A stretch of DNA of 64,000 nucleotides, from NCBI GenBank assembly GCA_977006965.1, contig OZ345358.1:2604001-2668000 (forward strand), written 5' to 3'. Below, one piece after another: positions 23,353 through 35,014 of the stretch; position 1 is the stretch's first letter; the number at the start of each line of letters is the position of its first letter. The notes beneath the pieces are model-generated. The model saw only the letters and a program-made list of their open reading frames with translations. It searched no databases and had not been told where the DNA came from. Source of the DNA: Phymatolithon calcareum. Its lineage: Eukaryota; Rhodophyta; Florideophyceae; Hapalidiales. Both the position numbers and the translations under genes were made by a program.

Positions 23353-25430
23353 TTAAACAGAAGATCTATTCCTCCAATTTAGTGTCCTTCTCCGTCCCCC
23401 TCCCGTCTCCGTGTTATTCATATTTACCCTCCCCGAACCCTTGTCCGCTCCTCTTGTAAATCCCGTGTCCTGATCTGCCCGACGTTCCAGCTCGTATCCT
23501 TGCTCCACTGCACACGTCACTGGTCTGCACTCCATCAGCCCCAAATTTCACACTTCGCCTACTGATCGGCCACACTTGTAATTACTCGCGTGCTTTGTAT
23601 CGGCTCTCTCATTCCCCCTCCATCCGCCCTGTGTCACTCAGTATTTTTCTATTCACCCTTTGTGCCACTCTCCGCTTACTGCTTTCGACAATGTCATCAC
23701 TCCGCTGCCCTCGATACGCCCCTCTTGTAGCCCTCGCTTTTCCCCTTTTGCGTTTTACATCACTTCCATTTCATCGATAGTGTTCGTCCCTTCTTCCCCA
23801 TTTTTCCCTTCTTGGAACATCACTTCTTCCCCTTATTCCCTTGTCGTCACTCCCCTTTAACTATTTGCGTTTCTCTCAATTTACTCCTTGCGGAACTTTG
23901 TCCCGCTCTCTTTCCGTTGGTACGCCCCTTGTACCACTCCCCTTCTACCCTTCGCCCCCGTTTTGTCCATCTCCATTTTTCTATTCAACCCTTCTTGAAC
24001 CTCCCCTATATCCCTCGAGCCCACTCTTTATACCCCTGTGTCCCTCTCTTACGCCTGGTGCGTCTTTTGTGTCACTCCAATTTTACGACTCCCTCCCCCT
24101 TCTGTCGTTCTCCTCCCTTGCTTCACTTGACGCTCTTTTTGTTTCAGTCAGCATTTTTCTTTTGTGTCACGCCTTGGCCACTAGTACGCCTCTTGTGACA
24201 CTCCCCTTTCCATCCATCCGTCCCATTTCTCACTTTGCTCTACCCTTTCACCTCTCCATGCCACTCACTCATTCACCTCTTGTGCCCTTCTTGTCACTCC
24301 TTATGCCCCTTGAGCCAAAAAAGAACCACTCTCCTATACTCCAATTTAGCGCCTTTCTCCGTCGCCCCTCTATCCCCGTGTTCTGTATTATTTCCTTCCT
24401 CTAACCCTTGTTCGCCAATCTTGTGAGTCTTGTGTCCTGCCCTACCCAGCGTGCCACTCTCATGTTCTTGCTCCGCTTCATGTGTTATTGTACTGCGCTC
24501 GATTATCACCACATTTCGCTCCTTGGCCTGCTCATCCACCAGACTTCTCATTACTCGCATGCTATGCACCGCCGCTCTCATTGTTCCCCTGTCCGCCCCT
24601 GTTGCACTTCACCTTTTCTTATTAACTCTTTTTGTCACTCTGCGCTTACTCCTTTCGTCACTTGGGCCATTCCATTGACATATGTAAGACCTTCGTTTCA
24701 CTTTCGTTTTAACCTTTCCTCCCCTTGTATCACTCACATTGTATCTCTTGTTCCCTCCTTGATCGTCTCCCTTTTCCCTTTTGTTCTTCTTGGAACATGG
24801 CTTCTACACCTTGTGCGCTTTATGTCACTCCTTTTTATCCCTTTTGACCTTTTCTTAACCCCTCTTGTACTCCTTGTGCCCTTCTTTTCATTGCGCTTTC
24901 ATTTACTACTTGCGCAGACTTTCGTCCCTCCTTTTTCCCTTACTACGCCCGCTGCTCACTATACTTCTGCTCCTTGCGCCCTTGTGTCACTCTCCATTCT
25001 CCTCTTGTGCTGTTCTTAGAACTTCTCTCACAAACGTTAAGTTCACCTTTATGTCACTCTCATATGACGCCTTTCTCCCCCTTGTGCCCTTCCTCCCTCT
25101 TTCGACTTCATTCTCCGCCACTTTTTAACACTTTTCCCCTTACTGCTCTCCTTGTCACGCCCCATTTTATCTTTGTGCCCTTCTTATCACTCCCTTTTCA
25201 GCCCTTGTACACCACCTCATTTTCCCCTTGCGCCCTTTTTTTCCTTTGCCTCTGATACGGCCCTTATGGAAGTCCCCATCTACCCCTTCCGCCTCCGGTA
25301 TTCCTCTTGCTCCACCCACCTCTTACCCTTTGCGACCCATGCCTCAGGTACCTCCCTTCTCTCGCCCCCCATCTACACATGTGTACGAGTGTACTTTCCG
25401 ACCTTATGTCACATCACAAAATGTATTTTC
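23353..25430 (+). repeat. Pyrimidine-rich degenerate minisatellite array
   Basis: About 2 kb in which the + strand is dominated by C and T. It is built from loosely repeated phrases such as CTTGTGTCACTCCCCTTTT, CCCTTGTGCCCTTCTTGTC and GTCACTCC. Long open frames arise here on the + strand because purine-rich stop codons are rare, and are best treated as artefacts. No unit length is strictly conserved. It lies between the two direct blocks of ~104-bp units. Confidence 0.8.
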
Positions 25431-25646
25431 GAGTGATCCCTCACCTCAGTGCAAATCCACCCTGCTGAAATTTATCTTGTTACTGCATACAGCAAATAGA
25501 TTTCCCACGAAAAAAACACTGGGGATTCTGAGTGATCCCTCACGTCAGCGCAAATCCACCCTGTTCAACCTTATCTTGTTACTGGAAACAGCCAATAAAT
25601 CTCCGCACAAAACGTAGATGTAAAATTGTAACCAATGAGAATCTAT
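25430..25646 (+). repeat. Tandem ~104-bp units, right block
   Basis: Two units (starts near 25430 and 25529) matching the left block at 23010-23233, ending in the same GTAACCAATGAGAATC phrase. Together they form direct flanks around the pyrimidine-rich array, resembling a repeat unit expanded on both sides or an element with terminal direct repeats. Confidence 0.75.
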
Positions 25647-25718
25647 CCTCTTCCCAAAATTTTTTTTCCGCGGCTCCTCCTCCCAAAAGCGACAAACAAA
25701 ACAGACACACACACAAAC

Positions 25719-26078
25719 CAGGGGAATGTTATGGGGGGGGGGAGTAACACTGATTTTTTTTGTTTCAAAACTTGTCTGCAAAAGCATGACATTGATGTGC
25801 CGGCAAAAATTATGAGTTCAGGCTGTATCAATAATAACTCTTGTTTACAGAATATTTCTATTGTTTTTCACCACAAAATCAAATACTGCAACGAGAGCGA
25901 CCGCTACATTGGCAACTCCCAATGTTCCGGGAACGAGGGCCATATTTTCAGCTTTCATTCTCGTTTTTATGAAGCAATTAATCCCTGCAAAATTATATCA
26001 AACACACACTATAGACGCAAATCCAAAAAATCGGTATGATAAGGGGTTCGTGTTACTCCCCCCCATAACACTCCCCTG
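25719..26078. mobile_element. CAGGGG-type MITE with exact 7-bp target duplication, 360 bp
   Basis: Left end CAGGGGAATGTTATGGGGGG, right end the inverse CAGGGGAGTGTTATGGGGGG, both followed by AGTAACAC. The flanks are CACAAAC at 25712-25718 and CACAAAC at 26079-26085. It has no coding capacity. TIRs starting CAGGGG and a 7-bp duplication place it near hAT-type MITEs. Confidence 0.8.
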
Positions 26079-26085
26079 CACAAAC

Positions 26086-28000
26086 AGACACTTGCTTTAG
26101 TATAAGGGGAAAAATGCGTGTCGTTAGCTACTGTCTCTGTTCTTGAGCCGACGGAACCACTTCGGAACCGGCGCGATGGGCTGCGTATAGTAGAAGAAGA
26201 GGTGCGGTTCGAACCGCGCATTGACGCGACAGAGCCTCCACAAATTCTTACCCCAGTACGCTCGGGAATACAGTTTCAGTCCCAGTTCAGGATAATTCAC
26301 GTACACTCCATTCGTGTAAGGAGCGAAATGATTCTTCATCCAAATATATGATATGCGCTCTTTCTATCCTTGTCGTTGCCGTCTCCTGTAATATAATGCG
26401 TAATGATATTGGCGTCACGATGTGGAAAAGCATTATTCCTTGGAATGTCGATGGCATTGTTGAACAACGTCTGGTCTTTAAACACACAGAGACAAAATTT
26501 CAACGGATTTCCGCCCAAGTGGGGGACATAAAAATGGGAGCTGTCTACATATCTCCAGCAGCAACCAGAACGGAAACCGAGAAATGCCCGATCATTATAA
26601 ATACGTACGCACGAGAAAAGGCAATTGCCTAATTTGCTTCTCGTATGCTCCAACTCCCTGCGTCTGCTATTGAAAGAGAATTTTAGACATCAAGTATTCT
26701 GGTTTGCGTATCTTTTAGAGGGTCGTAGGTCCACCCCCAAAGCTGCATATTCATGTGCCTTCCCGGAGTAGTACAGACTCTCATTCCACAATTTTCCGAA
26801 CTGAATTCGAGTATGTTCATGCCCATCAAACCTAGTGCAAGATTATGATCATGCCGTAGGTGTCGCACATAATTTCAAATCAGCAAAGGGCGAAAATGGT
26901 TTGAGGGCCTGTCCAGAAAGAGATTTCATCACCATGGTTATCATGATAATCACTAGAATCTTCTCCAGAGCAATTTATTATATTGCGTTGGAGAAGATTC
27001 AGGCTTGCTTTGCTTATCCCTCTTCTTCATTACCCCTCCACCGCTTTACACTTGCTTGCACATTCCGATATTCTACGACTTTGATGTAGGCTTTGCTCTG
27101 TTGCGCCTGACTCTGCCGAGATGTAGTAGCCGTTGGCAGCAGGTAGCGAGTGGCAAGCCGCATTTATCCGTTGGAGCCATTTCCCTCATCACTCTTTGAG
27201 CTTCACATTAGTGAATCTCTGTACATTGGTCTCAATTTGTTATTCATGCAACCCACATACTTCTCTGTTAACCCCATATCGACACACCATATCCGGAGAA
27301 ATCCTCGAGCAAAGTCGCGTAACGAATAGCTTTCCCATCTTTTAACTTGCGCTTTCACAAAGTCCATCAAACTGCGGTCATGAACCAGAACCTTATTCTG
27401 GCTACTCGAGTCATTCTGTCATTTTCGGTCATTCTTCATTGCTTTACCTCATTTTTGGCCGGTCCAGCACTCTGCTTCTTTTAGCTCCCTCTCGAGATTA
27501 CGTCTATTTAGCCACCTCTTGACATTAAGTCATTCAAAGATGCTTGCTTTCATTCTCATTGGGTGTGGAATCCGGCACAATTCTGTTTTTTGAAAGGATA
27601 AACGCCCTCAAAAACACTCATGAGACTGCAAGGGAGATGCGTTTCAGTGGATACGCTCTTTGTAGCTTCGCTATTCTACTCAAATCAGTGTAACCCGGGT
27701 TACAGTCGTAGCCCTAGGTACAAAAACCCTCCCCGAAAAAAGGGTGGAGATGAAAAGCTGCGTGCGTCTTTTCACATTCTTTTCGCTGCGTATCCCATAA
27801 TCTGACGAAGAAATGTACGTTTCTTCGTCACGGCGATGTAGAAAAACTAGCACTTTTTCTTCTGTGCTATGTCCAGCTGCATGCTGTAACCTTACGTCAT
27901 TATGTAGAGTTTTCTACGCTCGCCGAAGTTGCAGTGGAGATGCGCTGTAGATACGGACATAATACTGTACGGTACAAGCGAACTAATCGTCTGATCATGC
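26086..28000. other. Intergenic, no confident gene
   Basis: Short frames exist (for example 26348-26632 on +, opening with a hydrophobic stretch), but an equally long antisense frame overlaps and no domain is visible. Nothing else is supportable. Confidence 0.45.
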
Positions 28001-28604
28001 ATGCCCTATAACTCATCGCACTCTCTCCCCTGTATCGCGCGACACCCCGCATCCCCCGTCGTCCCTTCACTTTGCCCAATCCGCAAAAATTTAATGGCTT
28101 CCCCGCAGCTGCGTCGGCGCGCGGGCGCCGTTAGAGTGAACGACATCGATGCTTCGGGTGCCGTTGACGCCAGCAAGGTGCCGGAGAACGGTGCCCATTG
28201 CAAAGCAGAAAACAAGGATGCCATTGACGAAAAGGCTTCGCAGTCCGGCGCTCGCTGTCCGCTCGGATTTTCCGGTACATTACCTGCTTGGCACGCGCCC
28301 GCTCCGGCCGGCAGTGGCGCGCGTTGTCCATTCGGGTTCGGAGCAAAGCCTGAATCGACCTCTGCGGCAGCTTCGGAAGAAGACATACCTCTCACTCAAA
28401 GGCTTCTCAAGGCGACGGAACTGCCGCAATGGATGCGCGACAACGAATACATCCAAACCCATTACCGTCCCCAACTCGCGTTTGCGAAGTTATGCATCCG
28501 GTCCGGATTTCTGTGGCTCACCAATGAGACTGTAAACGTCTGGACTCATTTTGCAGGCTGCCTACTATTTCTCTACCTCGTCCTTCGTCTCTGTGCACGC
28601 ACCG

Positions 28605-28746
28605 GTGTATGGTCTGTCAGATCCTCACTAGTGGGCTGGATAGTCAGTAGACAGCCCTAGTCTGCCCTCTCCAGCCACATGTATGATCGCTAACCCACTA
28701 TAAGTACTACCGCTCTCATCTAAGTAAAGCCCTAGTCATCCTTCAG
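28605..28746 (+). other. Intron of the PAQR gene
   Basis: It starts GTGTATGG and ends CATCCTTCAG. Exon 1 leaves one base (G) and exon 2 supplies TG, so the frame is kept. Both sides are coding-like and GC-rich; the intron has stops in that frame. Confidence 0.7.
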
Positions 28747-29116
28747 TGCTAACATGGTCCGCGTTGCATCTTCCATCCCATCTTCCACATCATGTGATGC
28801 AGCATCTGCGTCATCTCCCTGGCTTGAAGCATGCGGCGCGGCAATCCGTCGACGCCGCAAAGTCAACCATGGATGCTTCGAAATTGTCGGCGTCATCTGT
28901 GGCCAGTATGGGTGCGGCGCGACAGTCGATGGATGCTGCGAAATTGTCGGCGCTATCGGCCCTGTTGCGTGCACAAGGGTTTGCAACCCTGCGACGCGAC
29001 GAAGCGAGAAATGCATTTGCGACGCTGGGTGCCACCGCTGCGGACGTGGCGCGTGCGACCAGACCGTTACTTGCGGAACATCGATGGGGAACCATGCCGT
29101 TGTTGGTCACTGCTTG

Positions 29117-29209
29117 CTCTTTATTTCCGCGCGTGTGCGGCCCTCGATAGGAGTATAAAGAGAAATGTACGTAAGTTCAAAGAATCTAAAAATGAAGAGA
29201 CAAGCAATT
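29117..29209 (-). ncRNA. Candidate omega-RNA region at the Fanzor 3' end
   Basis: In TnpB and Fanzor systems the guide RNA scaffold overlaps or follows the 3' end of the nuclease gene and stops at the element end, with the guide coming from flanking DNA. Here 93 bp lie between the stop and the element end, and this stretch is nearly identical in copy 1 (10990-11082), more so than needed for non-functional DNA. No secondary structure was computed, so this is a position-based proposal only. Confidence 0.3.
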
Positions 29210-32115
29210 TATGCGAGAGAATTGCGTGACGGTCTGCTGAGATGGGGCGGTCGGTGCAATCCCAGAAGCTGATGGAGACCCACAGTGGCAATATTTGTCG
29301 CTCCGTTTGTGTCTCGGTAAATGGATTCTACAGAACAGCCAATGCTTTCGCCTGTGGGGTTGTTTGTACAACGAAACACACGGGAGCGGTGATTGCCTTG
29401 CAGAGTGTGTCCACACTCTTTTCAGCGTATAGATGTTCTGAATTCGTCGACGAGGACGACTGGACAGAGAAGAGAGAGCGCACTAAGAAGCCTCTTGCGC
29501 GGACAAGAACAGCGCAAACCATGACCAAACTCCGCATTACCGGAAAACAGCACCCGTTTCTTCCGGTACAGTTCTTTTTTGAGTTTCCGCTTTGCCGCAC
29601 CGCGACTCGCCGAAGTTCGCAACTCTTGATCATCAGCTCCAAAGGCAAGAATCGTTGCCATTTCTTGGATTTTTCGTGACTTGGCGCGGAATCGAGCAAA
29701 GCGCTGGCGACGCCTGCTGTTGGAAAACAATTCGCGGCACATGACCGTCAATGTACTGTAGACAACGTTGGCGTACGCAAGACTTGCACCGGCACGCTTT
29801 AGCGACACTTGAGAAAAGTCGTTGAGCGCTGCTCGGTAGGCCGCATTTTCGTTGCGACGTGCAGCCTCGTTCTTCTCCGCGACCCGCGCCAGCGACTCGA
29901 GCCTGCAGGTCTTGTGGGAAACATACTTAGTTGATTTCTCGATGTCCTTCGCCTTCATCGCATCTTTGACTTCTTGTATATTATGAGGTGATAGGTCCAC
30001 TTCGGCTCTCACGGTGGTCCCTATCTTGACTTGTCCCGGGTCGAGGCCAATGACCTGGTAGGTCCCTTGAAATTCCGGCCGAATGGTAAGCGCTTTCTTA
30101 AACAGACCCTTCGTGTTCCTTGATATGTCGAAACGACGCCGTATGGAGTTGTACTCTTTCTGGTCAAGATGACGCACACCGGACGGAAAAGGCTCCTTGG
30201 GAGGCTGTCGGGTGGAATCAACACTTGGTCGAGCGACTTCCGTATGCTCCGTCTTGGTTATCATAGCCAGGAAGACCTTGATTTGCAACGATCAGAGGAT
30301 ATGCTGCACACAAGCCAAGGAACGGGGCCGTGTTCGTTGCATTTCTCCTCAGTGTACCGCGCGTCGTCTGGAACGCAGAAGTGTTGGACGCACAGTGGAA
30401 TTCCTTGCCTTAAACATCTCTTCAGGCGCAAAAGCTTCCTTTTCTTCTTCTTCTTCCTCCTCCGATGTCGCAGGAGCTTGTTGAAAGCCTTCCGGTGCAT
30501 AAGCTTGCGCTTCTTTAGATTCTTTTTCTCAACAGGCTGTCGGCGACGATCGATCTTTTGCTTCGAGTGGAAGTCAAAAAATGGAGTCCACCACGTCAGA
30601 CTCCCCGCGTTTAGCAACTCGTCTCCACTAATGACACCGCGAGCGAGCCAGCGTACGGATTCGCTGTCGTAGTGCACAAATGCGTACTGCAAGGAATAGG
30701 AGGGAGTAAAGTGAACGGCTTTGGAAGCGAATCCAGTCCGGGGACTTTCTTCTCGTTGAATACAGCCTTTCTCGACTGTTCCACCGCGGCTCTTAGCTCA
30801 TGCACATGTTGGTCTGTGATCGACTCCGCTGTATCGAACCACGGGGGAACGGGAACTTTCTTGAGCAGACTCCTTTGCGCGACGATCCTTTGCTTTTTGT
30901 ACTTTCCATGAATGCTAGGGAAGTCAATATACGGCTGGGCACTGTCCACTTCGGAACGCGCTCGCGACGCTTTGTCGTAAAAAGGACTTAATTAGCGCCT
31001 GAAGTGCCACAACACGCCAAGCTTTGAAGTCGGTGATGCGAATTCCCTGTCGTCATCAAAGACAGCACGGAAAATCAGCATCATGTCGAGAAGACCATCT
31101 CTCCAGTTCGCGATTGTGTTCCGGTGGCAAAATCGGTCGATGATTTCAGTCGCTCGATCGGCTGTGCTGGCCATGGCGGCGTTTAATAGAGCTTGGGATG
31201 CTTTCTTTGCCATCTTGTGGAAGTTGTCTAGACCGAGATCATTCCAGAACCGCTGTTCGATGAAGCATTGAATATGCCGTTCTGCGGATTGAGCAAAATG
31301 TTGTTCCACATGCCGCTTATTAGCTGCCGAAATGTTGCGCGAGAGGACAGCGAGTGGTCGCTTGATACAGTCCCGAAATTTCTCCAAGGTCTGGAGCGGG
31401 ATCCCGTGTTCTTCGTCCTCGTGGTGTCTGTAAACATTGTTCACTAAACGATTCTTGACATCGGCGTTGATGTACAGATCGAGAATACGCGGGTCACTGT
31501 GTTGGTTCGGAGCCTGCATCTTGTATATCGCAAGGTGGAGGAAAATGTGCCGCAATACACCGGCGCTGAATACAATCCTTGACCCAGCAAAAGAGACCGC
31601 AGGGTCATCCACGAAGACGTTTACGTAAACAGACACCAAGTGACTCAAAAGTCCAAGCAATTTAGCGATGTTGTGCATTTTATGAATGAACTTGGCCTTT
31701 TCCACGTCATTCTTGATGCACAAATCGACGGATGTTGTGACAATGCGGACCTTGAATGAGAAGGTTTTGATTTCTCGATTTGCCGCAAATTCTTTGAGTC
31801 CTTCTTGCACTTTCTTCGAGATAGCGGCCCCATAGGACATGGCGGCAAGCCGATGGAAGGATTTACAGCTCCATGAAGGAAAGATGGCGGTAGCTTGGGA
31901 ATATGCAAGTGCTGTGGTGCAACATCGAGTTGTTACAGAGGTTTAAAAGTACCACCAACCGAAAGCCATGTAGCATTCAAGACGAAGAGCTCTTTTTGAA
32001 ATCCACATGCTTTGCTCACCAAACGAAAGGCCCGGTCACAGTCTCTCACGTTTCCAGATCCCATACGATATGCAGTGTATCGCTCCGGCGTAGGGCTATG
32101 GCGCCTGAGCACCAT
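29209..32115 (-). pseudogene. Fanzor (TnpB-like RNA-guided nuclease) pseudogene, copy 2
   Basis: Same organisation as copy 1, from the ATG at 32115 to the TAA at 29209. RuvC-I IGLDPG lies at about 30034-30048, FSGNAEFGHG and VDEFRTS near 29440-29545, and YRDTNGATNI at about 29290-29319. Private lesions: a TAA near 31934, a one-base deletion near 31862 (GGATTTAC against GGGTTTTAC), a one-base deletion near 30703 in a G run, and a one-base deletion near 30288 (TTGCAACG against TTGCAAACG). Shared with copy 1: TAA in front of the LNPLYDEAS/LSPFYDKAS segment and TGA directly after RTSIR. The predicted zinc ribbon after RTSIR keeps only part of its cysteines (KECGH, FRCTNN). Confidence 0.8.
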
Positions 32116-33362
32116 GAATGAGACTCAGTTTCTTATACCGCTCTTCGGATGAACAGATGGACGTATTTAGAAAGGGGACATTGGGCGCAATAAATTGATC
32201 GGAATAGAGTGACGCAGCGCAAGGCGCGAGATGTGAAAGGACACCCGGAATAAAAGCTTCATAGAGAGGGCGGCCGCAACTACATAAGCGGAGAAGATAA
32301 AAGTGACTGCTGCTCGCGTCATGATGGATGGCGCTCAAAGTGTGCAGGTCAGAGTGATCGGATATCGGTTTTTGATGCAAGTGCGAGGCGAAGCCAGTAC
32401 AGCGTTGTTGATCACCATATGGAGATGAAGACGGGCGAGAGGTGTTTGTGGTTTGTGAAGGGGAATAAGTACAGACTTTACAAAAGATCATATATGGCGA
32501 AAAAAGAAATGTTCTAGAGGGGAAAGTAAAAAGAGCGGGAGGAAAGCAAATTTTCAGTGCACCAAAAAAAATAAACCCCGTAGTCGTTTCTGCGCACAAA
32601 ATTATGAGGGAATTGGTGTATCAGCAAAATTAGTGAATTTAATGTACTCATGTACACCTACCACGGTGTATTCGAGAACCCTGCTTACTTTTTCGCTTGA
32701 GATTAAGGGCGAAGTGTGAACAGTTTCGCGGCGCTGTCCACTAAAGTGTCCCGGCTTGTGCGTGTGGATTGAAACTACCCTGGCCATTTGACATTGCCAG
32801 TACGGCTTTTCATGTATTCTTGGTGTATTCTCCTCGCGCACTACGGATGGTGGGGAAAATCGATTTTGTGGGCATTGCATTACTCTGTGCTGGATATGCG
32901 GTGTCTGGTACATTTTACGCCTTCTTTTGTAAGCCGGAGATCGCAATGCGGTATTATGTTGGTGTGACTCTCCTTGTGGTGATGGCTAATTATGCCATTT
33001 ATTCACCAGGCTTCCATAAGCCGAAGTATTGGACGTATCGAGAGGCTGTGTTTTCAGCTCTCAGGGGGTCTAGCATTATTCCGTTGGCGCATGCAGGGTA
33101 TGTGCATGGATGGCACAAGGACAATTTTAATGTGTCGCTCAGTTGGATATGCGGATCTGGGGTGGCTTATGCATTGGGTGCTGCTATTTATGCGAGTCGA
33201 TATCCAGAATGATGCAGACCAGGCAAACATGACAGATTTTGGGCGCGCCATCAGTTGCTCCGTATTGTTGTCATTGCCGGCGGCTGCCTTCATGCGTATG
33301 GTTGCCATACTCTAATGAAGTACAGGCTTGATCAAGGATGTGCGGCGAGCCCGTTTTTGTAG

Positions 33363-34458
33363 ATGGCGAAGTGAACAATCGAAGGGCTTCCAATTTTGTG
33401 TTTGGTAAGACTTTACTTTCATTCAGTGGTTTGGTGAGCGATTTTCTATTTTTGAATAGGTTTGACGATAAATGCGATGGCGAACCCTGACTGTAAACAG
33501 GGACACCGCAACTTAGATCTCTTTCTTCATAGAGCGCCCTCAGTGATGGTCTTGAGATGCGTTGGCGCCGATATTATCGTAACAGTGTATGTCCGCATCA
33601 ATGGGCACAGTGCATAGATTGATCTTGCATTGAGTCTCAATCAGCAAAATGCTTCGCTTGCGGCGCTCCGAAAGTGATCCCGGGGCAGTTCTCTCGTAGA
33701 GGTGAACGGAGTACCTAGGAGTCCTTCTTTTCAGTTTTTGTAGCATGCTCTTGTTCAGAATTGATTTACGTCCAATTTCTTCGACCAGCTACTGCAGGAA
33801 GGCAGCAAAGAATTTGGTCTGCGAACTGGGTGACCTAGTGCAGTAGAAGGTGACGGACGCGTACGGTAGGTTCACAAAATTCACCAAGGATAACTAATAA
33901 CATCACAAGTACGGATACCGGATTGCCGGCTGAGCTGTGCTATACTCAGAACGTCCGCTGCGGTGAATTGGAGTATGATATAGGGGACTTTAATGTCGCA
34001 TGCGAAACTGCACTGCATTCAGATTAAGAGCTTTCAAGATGCGGGAGGACCGGCTCGCAGAATGGCTAGCTCATACTGTGCATGGCTCCGTCAACGACAA
34101 CTATATTATCGAAACGGATGATGAATCCCACTATGAAAGTTTCTCAGATCACTCACTTTGCTCAGAGAACTGAGACTCGAAGAAGTGTTCCTCATCCTCA
34201 AATGGACACCTGGACCATGGAAAGCGAGTGCTGCTTTCCGGGTGTTAAGCCATTCCAGAAATCTCTCCTTAGAGACGGGCATGCTCCAGAGCAGGGGCAG
34301 GAACAATTTAATTGGAGAGAATTGGAAAAAATCGTACGCCAAAATATATATTGCAATTGTTCTTGCCACGAAAATTGGAAATTGCTATTTTTTGTCTTAG
34401 CAATAATTGCAATAATGCCAGTTAGTTGCAGCTTTCACCCGGTTTTTACATTCCTCTA
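33363..34458. other. Intergenic, no confident gene
   Basis: An open frame at 34082-34507 (+) contains a hydrophobic stretch near its end but overlaps the antisense tail of an hAT remnant, and no domain is visible. Nothing else is supportable. Confidence 0.45.
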
Positions 34459-34559
34459 TTACTCGGACCCTCTGCACGCTCGAACACCCTGGAAGACTAG
34501 ATTCTGATCCCAAAATCCGCTGTTCACTTTCAAAAACAAAAGTGACTCGAAAAGCACGG
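34459..34559 (-). pseudogene. Older hAT transposase remnant, C-terminal fragment
   Basis: On the - strand this reads PVLFESLLFLKVNSGFWDQN and then a stop at 34459. It continues the frame that ends at 40230 (KYVLTDQLSRLE) when the 34568-40221 insertion and one target duplicate are removed. The joined motif is the hAT dimerisation region. See the partner fragment at 40230-40553. Confidence 0.8.
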
Positions 34560-35014
34560 GTTCTAGCCAGGGGTTGCGCCAATTCCATTGCTATCAATTT
34601 AATTGCAATTTTTCCCAATTCCACCCAAATTGGTTCTTCGAACTGAATTGCAATTCGAATTGGTCGCACCTAATACTGAGGATCGTAGTAGATGAATATT
34701 GGACCAGGGGAATGTTATGGGGCGGGGCGAGTAAAGCAGAATGTTGAGGGAATCAACGTACTCACCTCATGTTCATTACGTGGTCTTTGTTCTAATAATA
34801 CCCAGGGAGCTGCGGGAAATGGCGTTTTTCGGAAATTTTTGCATTTTTAGAAATTAGCCAATTTTTGATCAGTATACATTTTCACAGCGCACCCGATGCA
34901 TCATTCGTATCTAGAGCGGATTAGGGCACACGAGGTACGTGTCCATTATCAAGGATTTGTTCTACCGGTTTGCATTTATGCGATTTTTATTTTGCTTCAA
35001 AAAAGCATTTCTTT

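Larger units (their letters stand above)
29117..32796 (-). mobile_element. Fanzor-bearing element, copy 2, inserted in the PAQR gene
   Basis: The left end is fixed by loss of similarity to copy 1 before GCTCTTTATTTCCG and by the PAQR reading frame. The right end is placed near 32796: the PAQR homology resumes at AGTACGGCTTTT, and the preceding ~105 bp (32690-32796) recur at 51246-51352. No terminal inverted repeats are seen. TTGC occurs at both junctions (29115-29118 and about 32793-32796), a possible short target repeat, but rejoining there does not restore the frame, so exact ends remain open. This copy retains about 300 bp at the right that copy 1 lacks. Confidence 0.75.
28001..33362 (+). 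pseudogene. PAQR (adiponectin receptor/Izh-type) gene, split by Fanzor element and nonsense codon
   Basis: Exon 1 runs from the ATG at 28001 (or the in-frame ATG at 28094) to 28604. A GT...AG intron at 28605-28746 keeps frame into exon 2, which ends near 29117 where the Fanzor element begins. Coding resumes near 32797 with STAFHVF and KIDFVGIA, then PGFHKPKYW, IPLAHAGY and GAAIYASRYPE. A TGA at 33210-33212 stands where the family has Arg (PER). The same frame then continues PGKHDRFWARHQLLR, HAYG and QGC to a stop at 33360-33362. These blocks match the seven-helix PAQR fold, including its helix-2 FH and C-terminal H...H metal-site segments. The N-terminus has two ARCPLGF/ARCPFGF repeats. Family role: membrane receptors or ceramidase-like enzymes. 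This allele is disrupted twice. Confidence 0.85.

Noticed and set aside
23595-25617. Many long open frames on the + strand in the pyrimidine-rich array
   Set aside because: C/T-rich sequence rarely forms stop codons; the products are Ser/Pro/Leu low-complexity and follow no unit frame.
29111-29120. TTGC as the exact target duplication of Fanzor copy 2
   Set aside because: It is only 4 bp and rejoining at it does not restore the PAQR frame, so it is noted as possible but not claimed.
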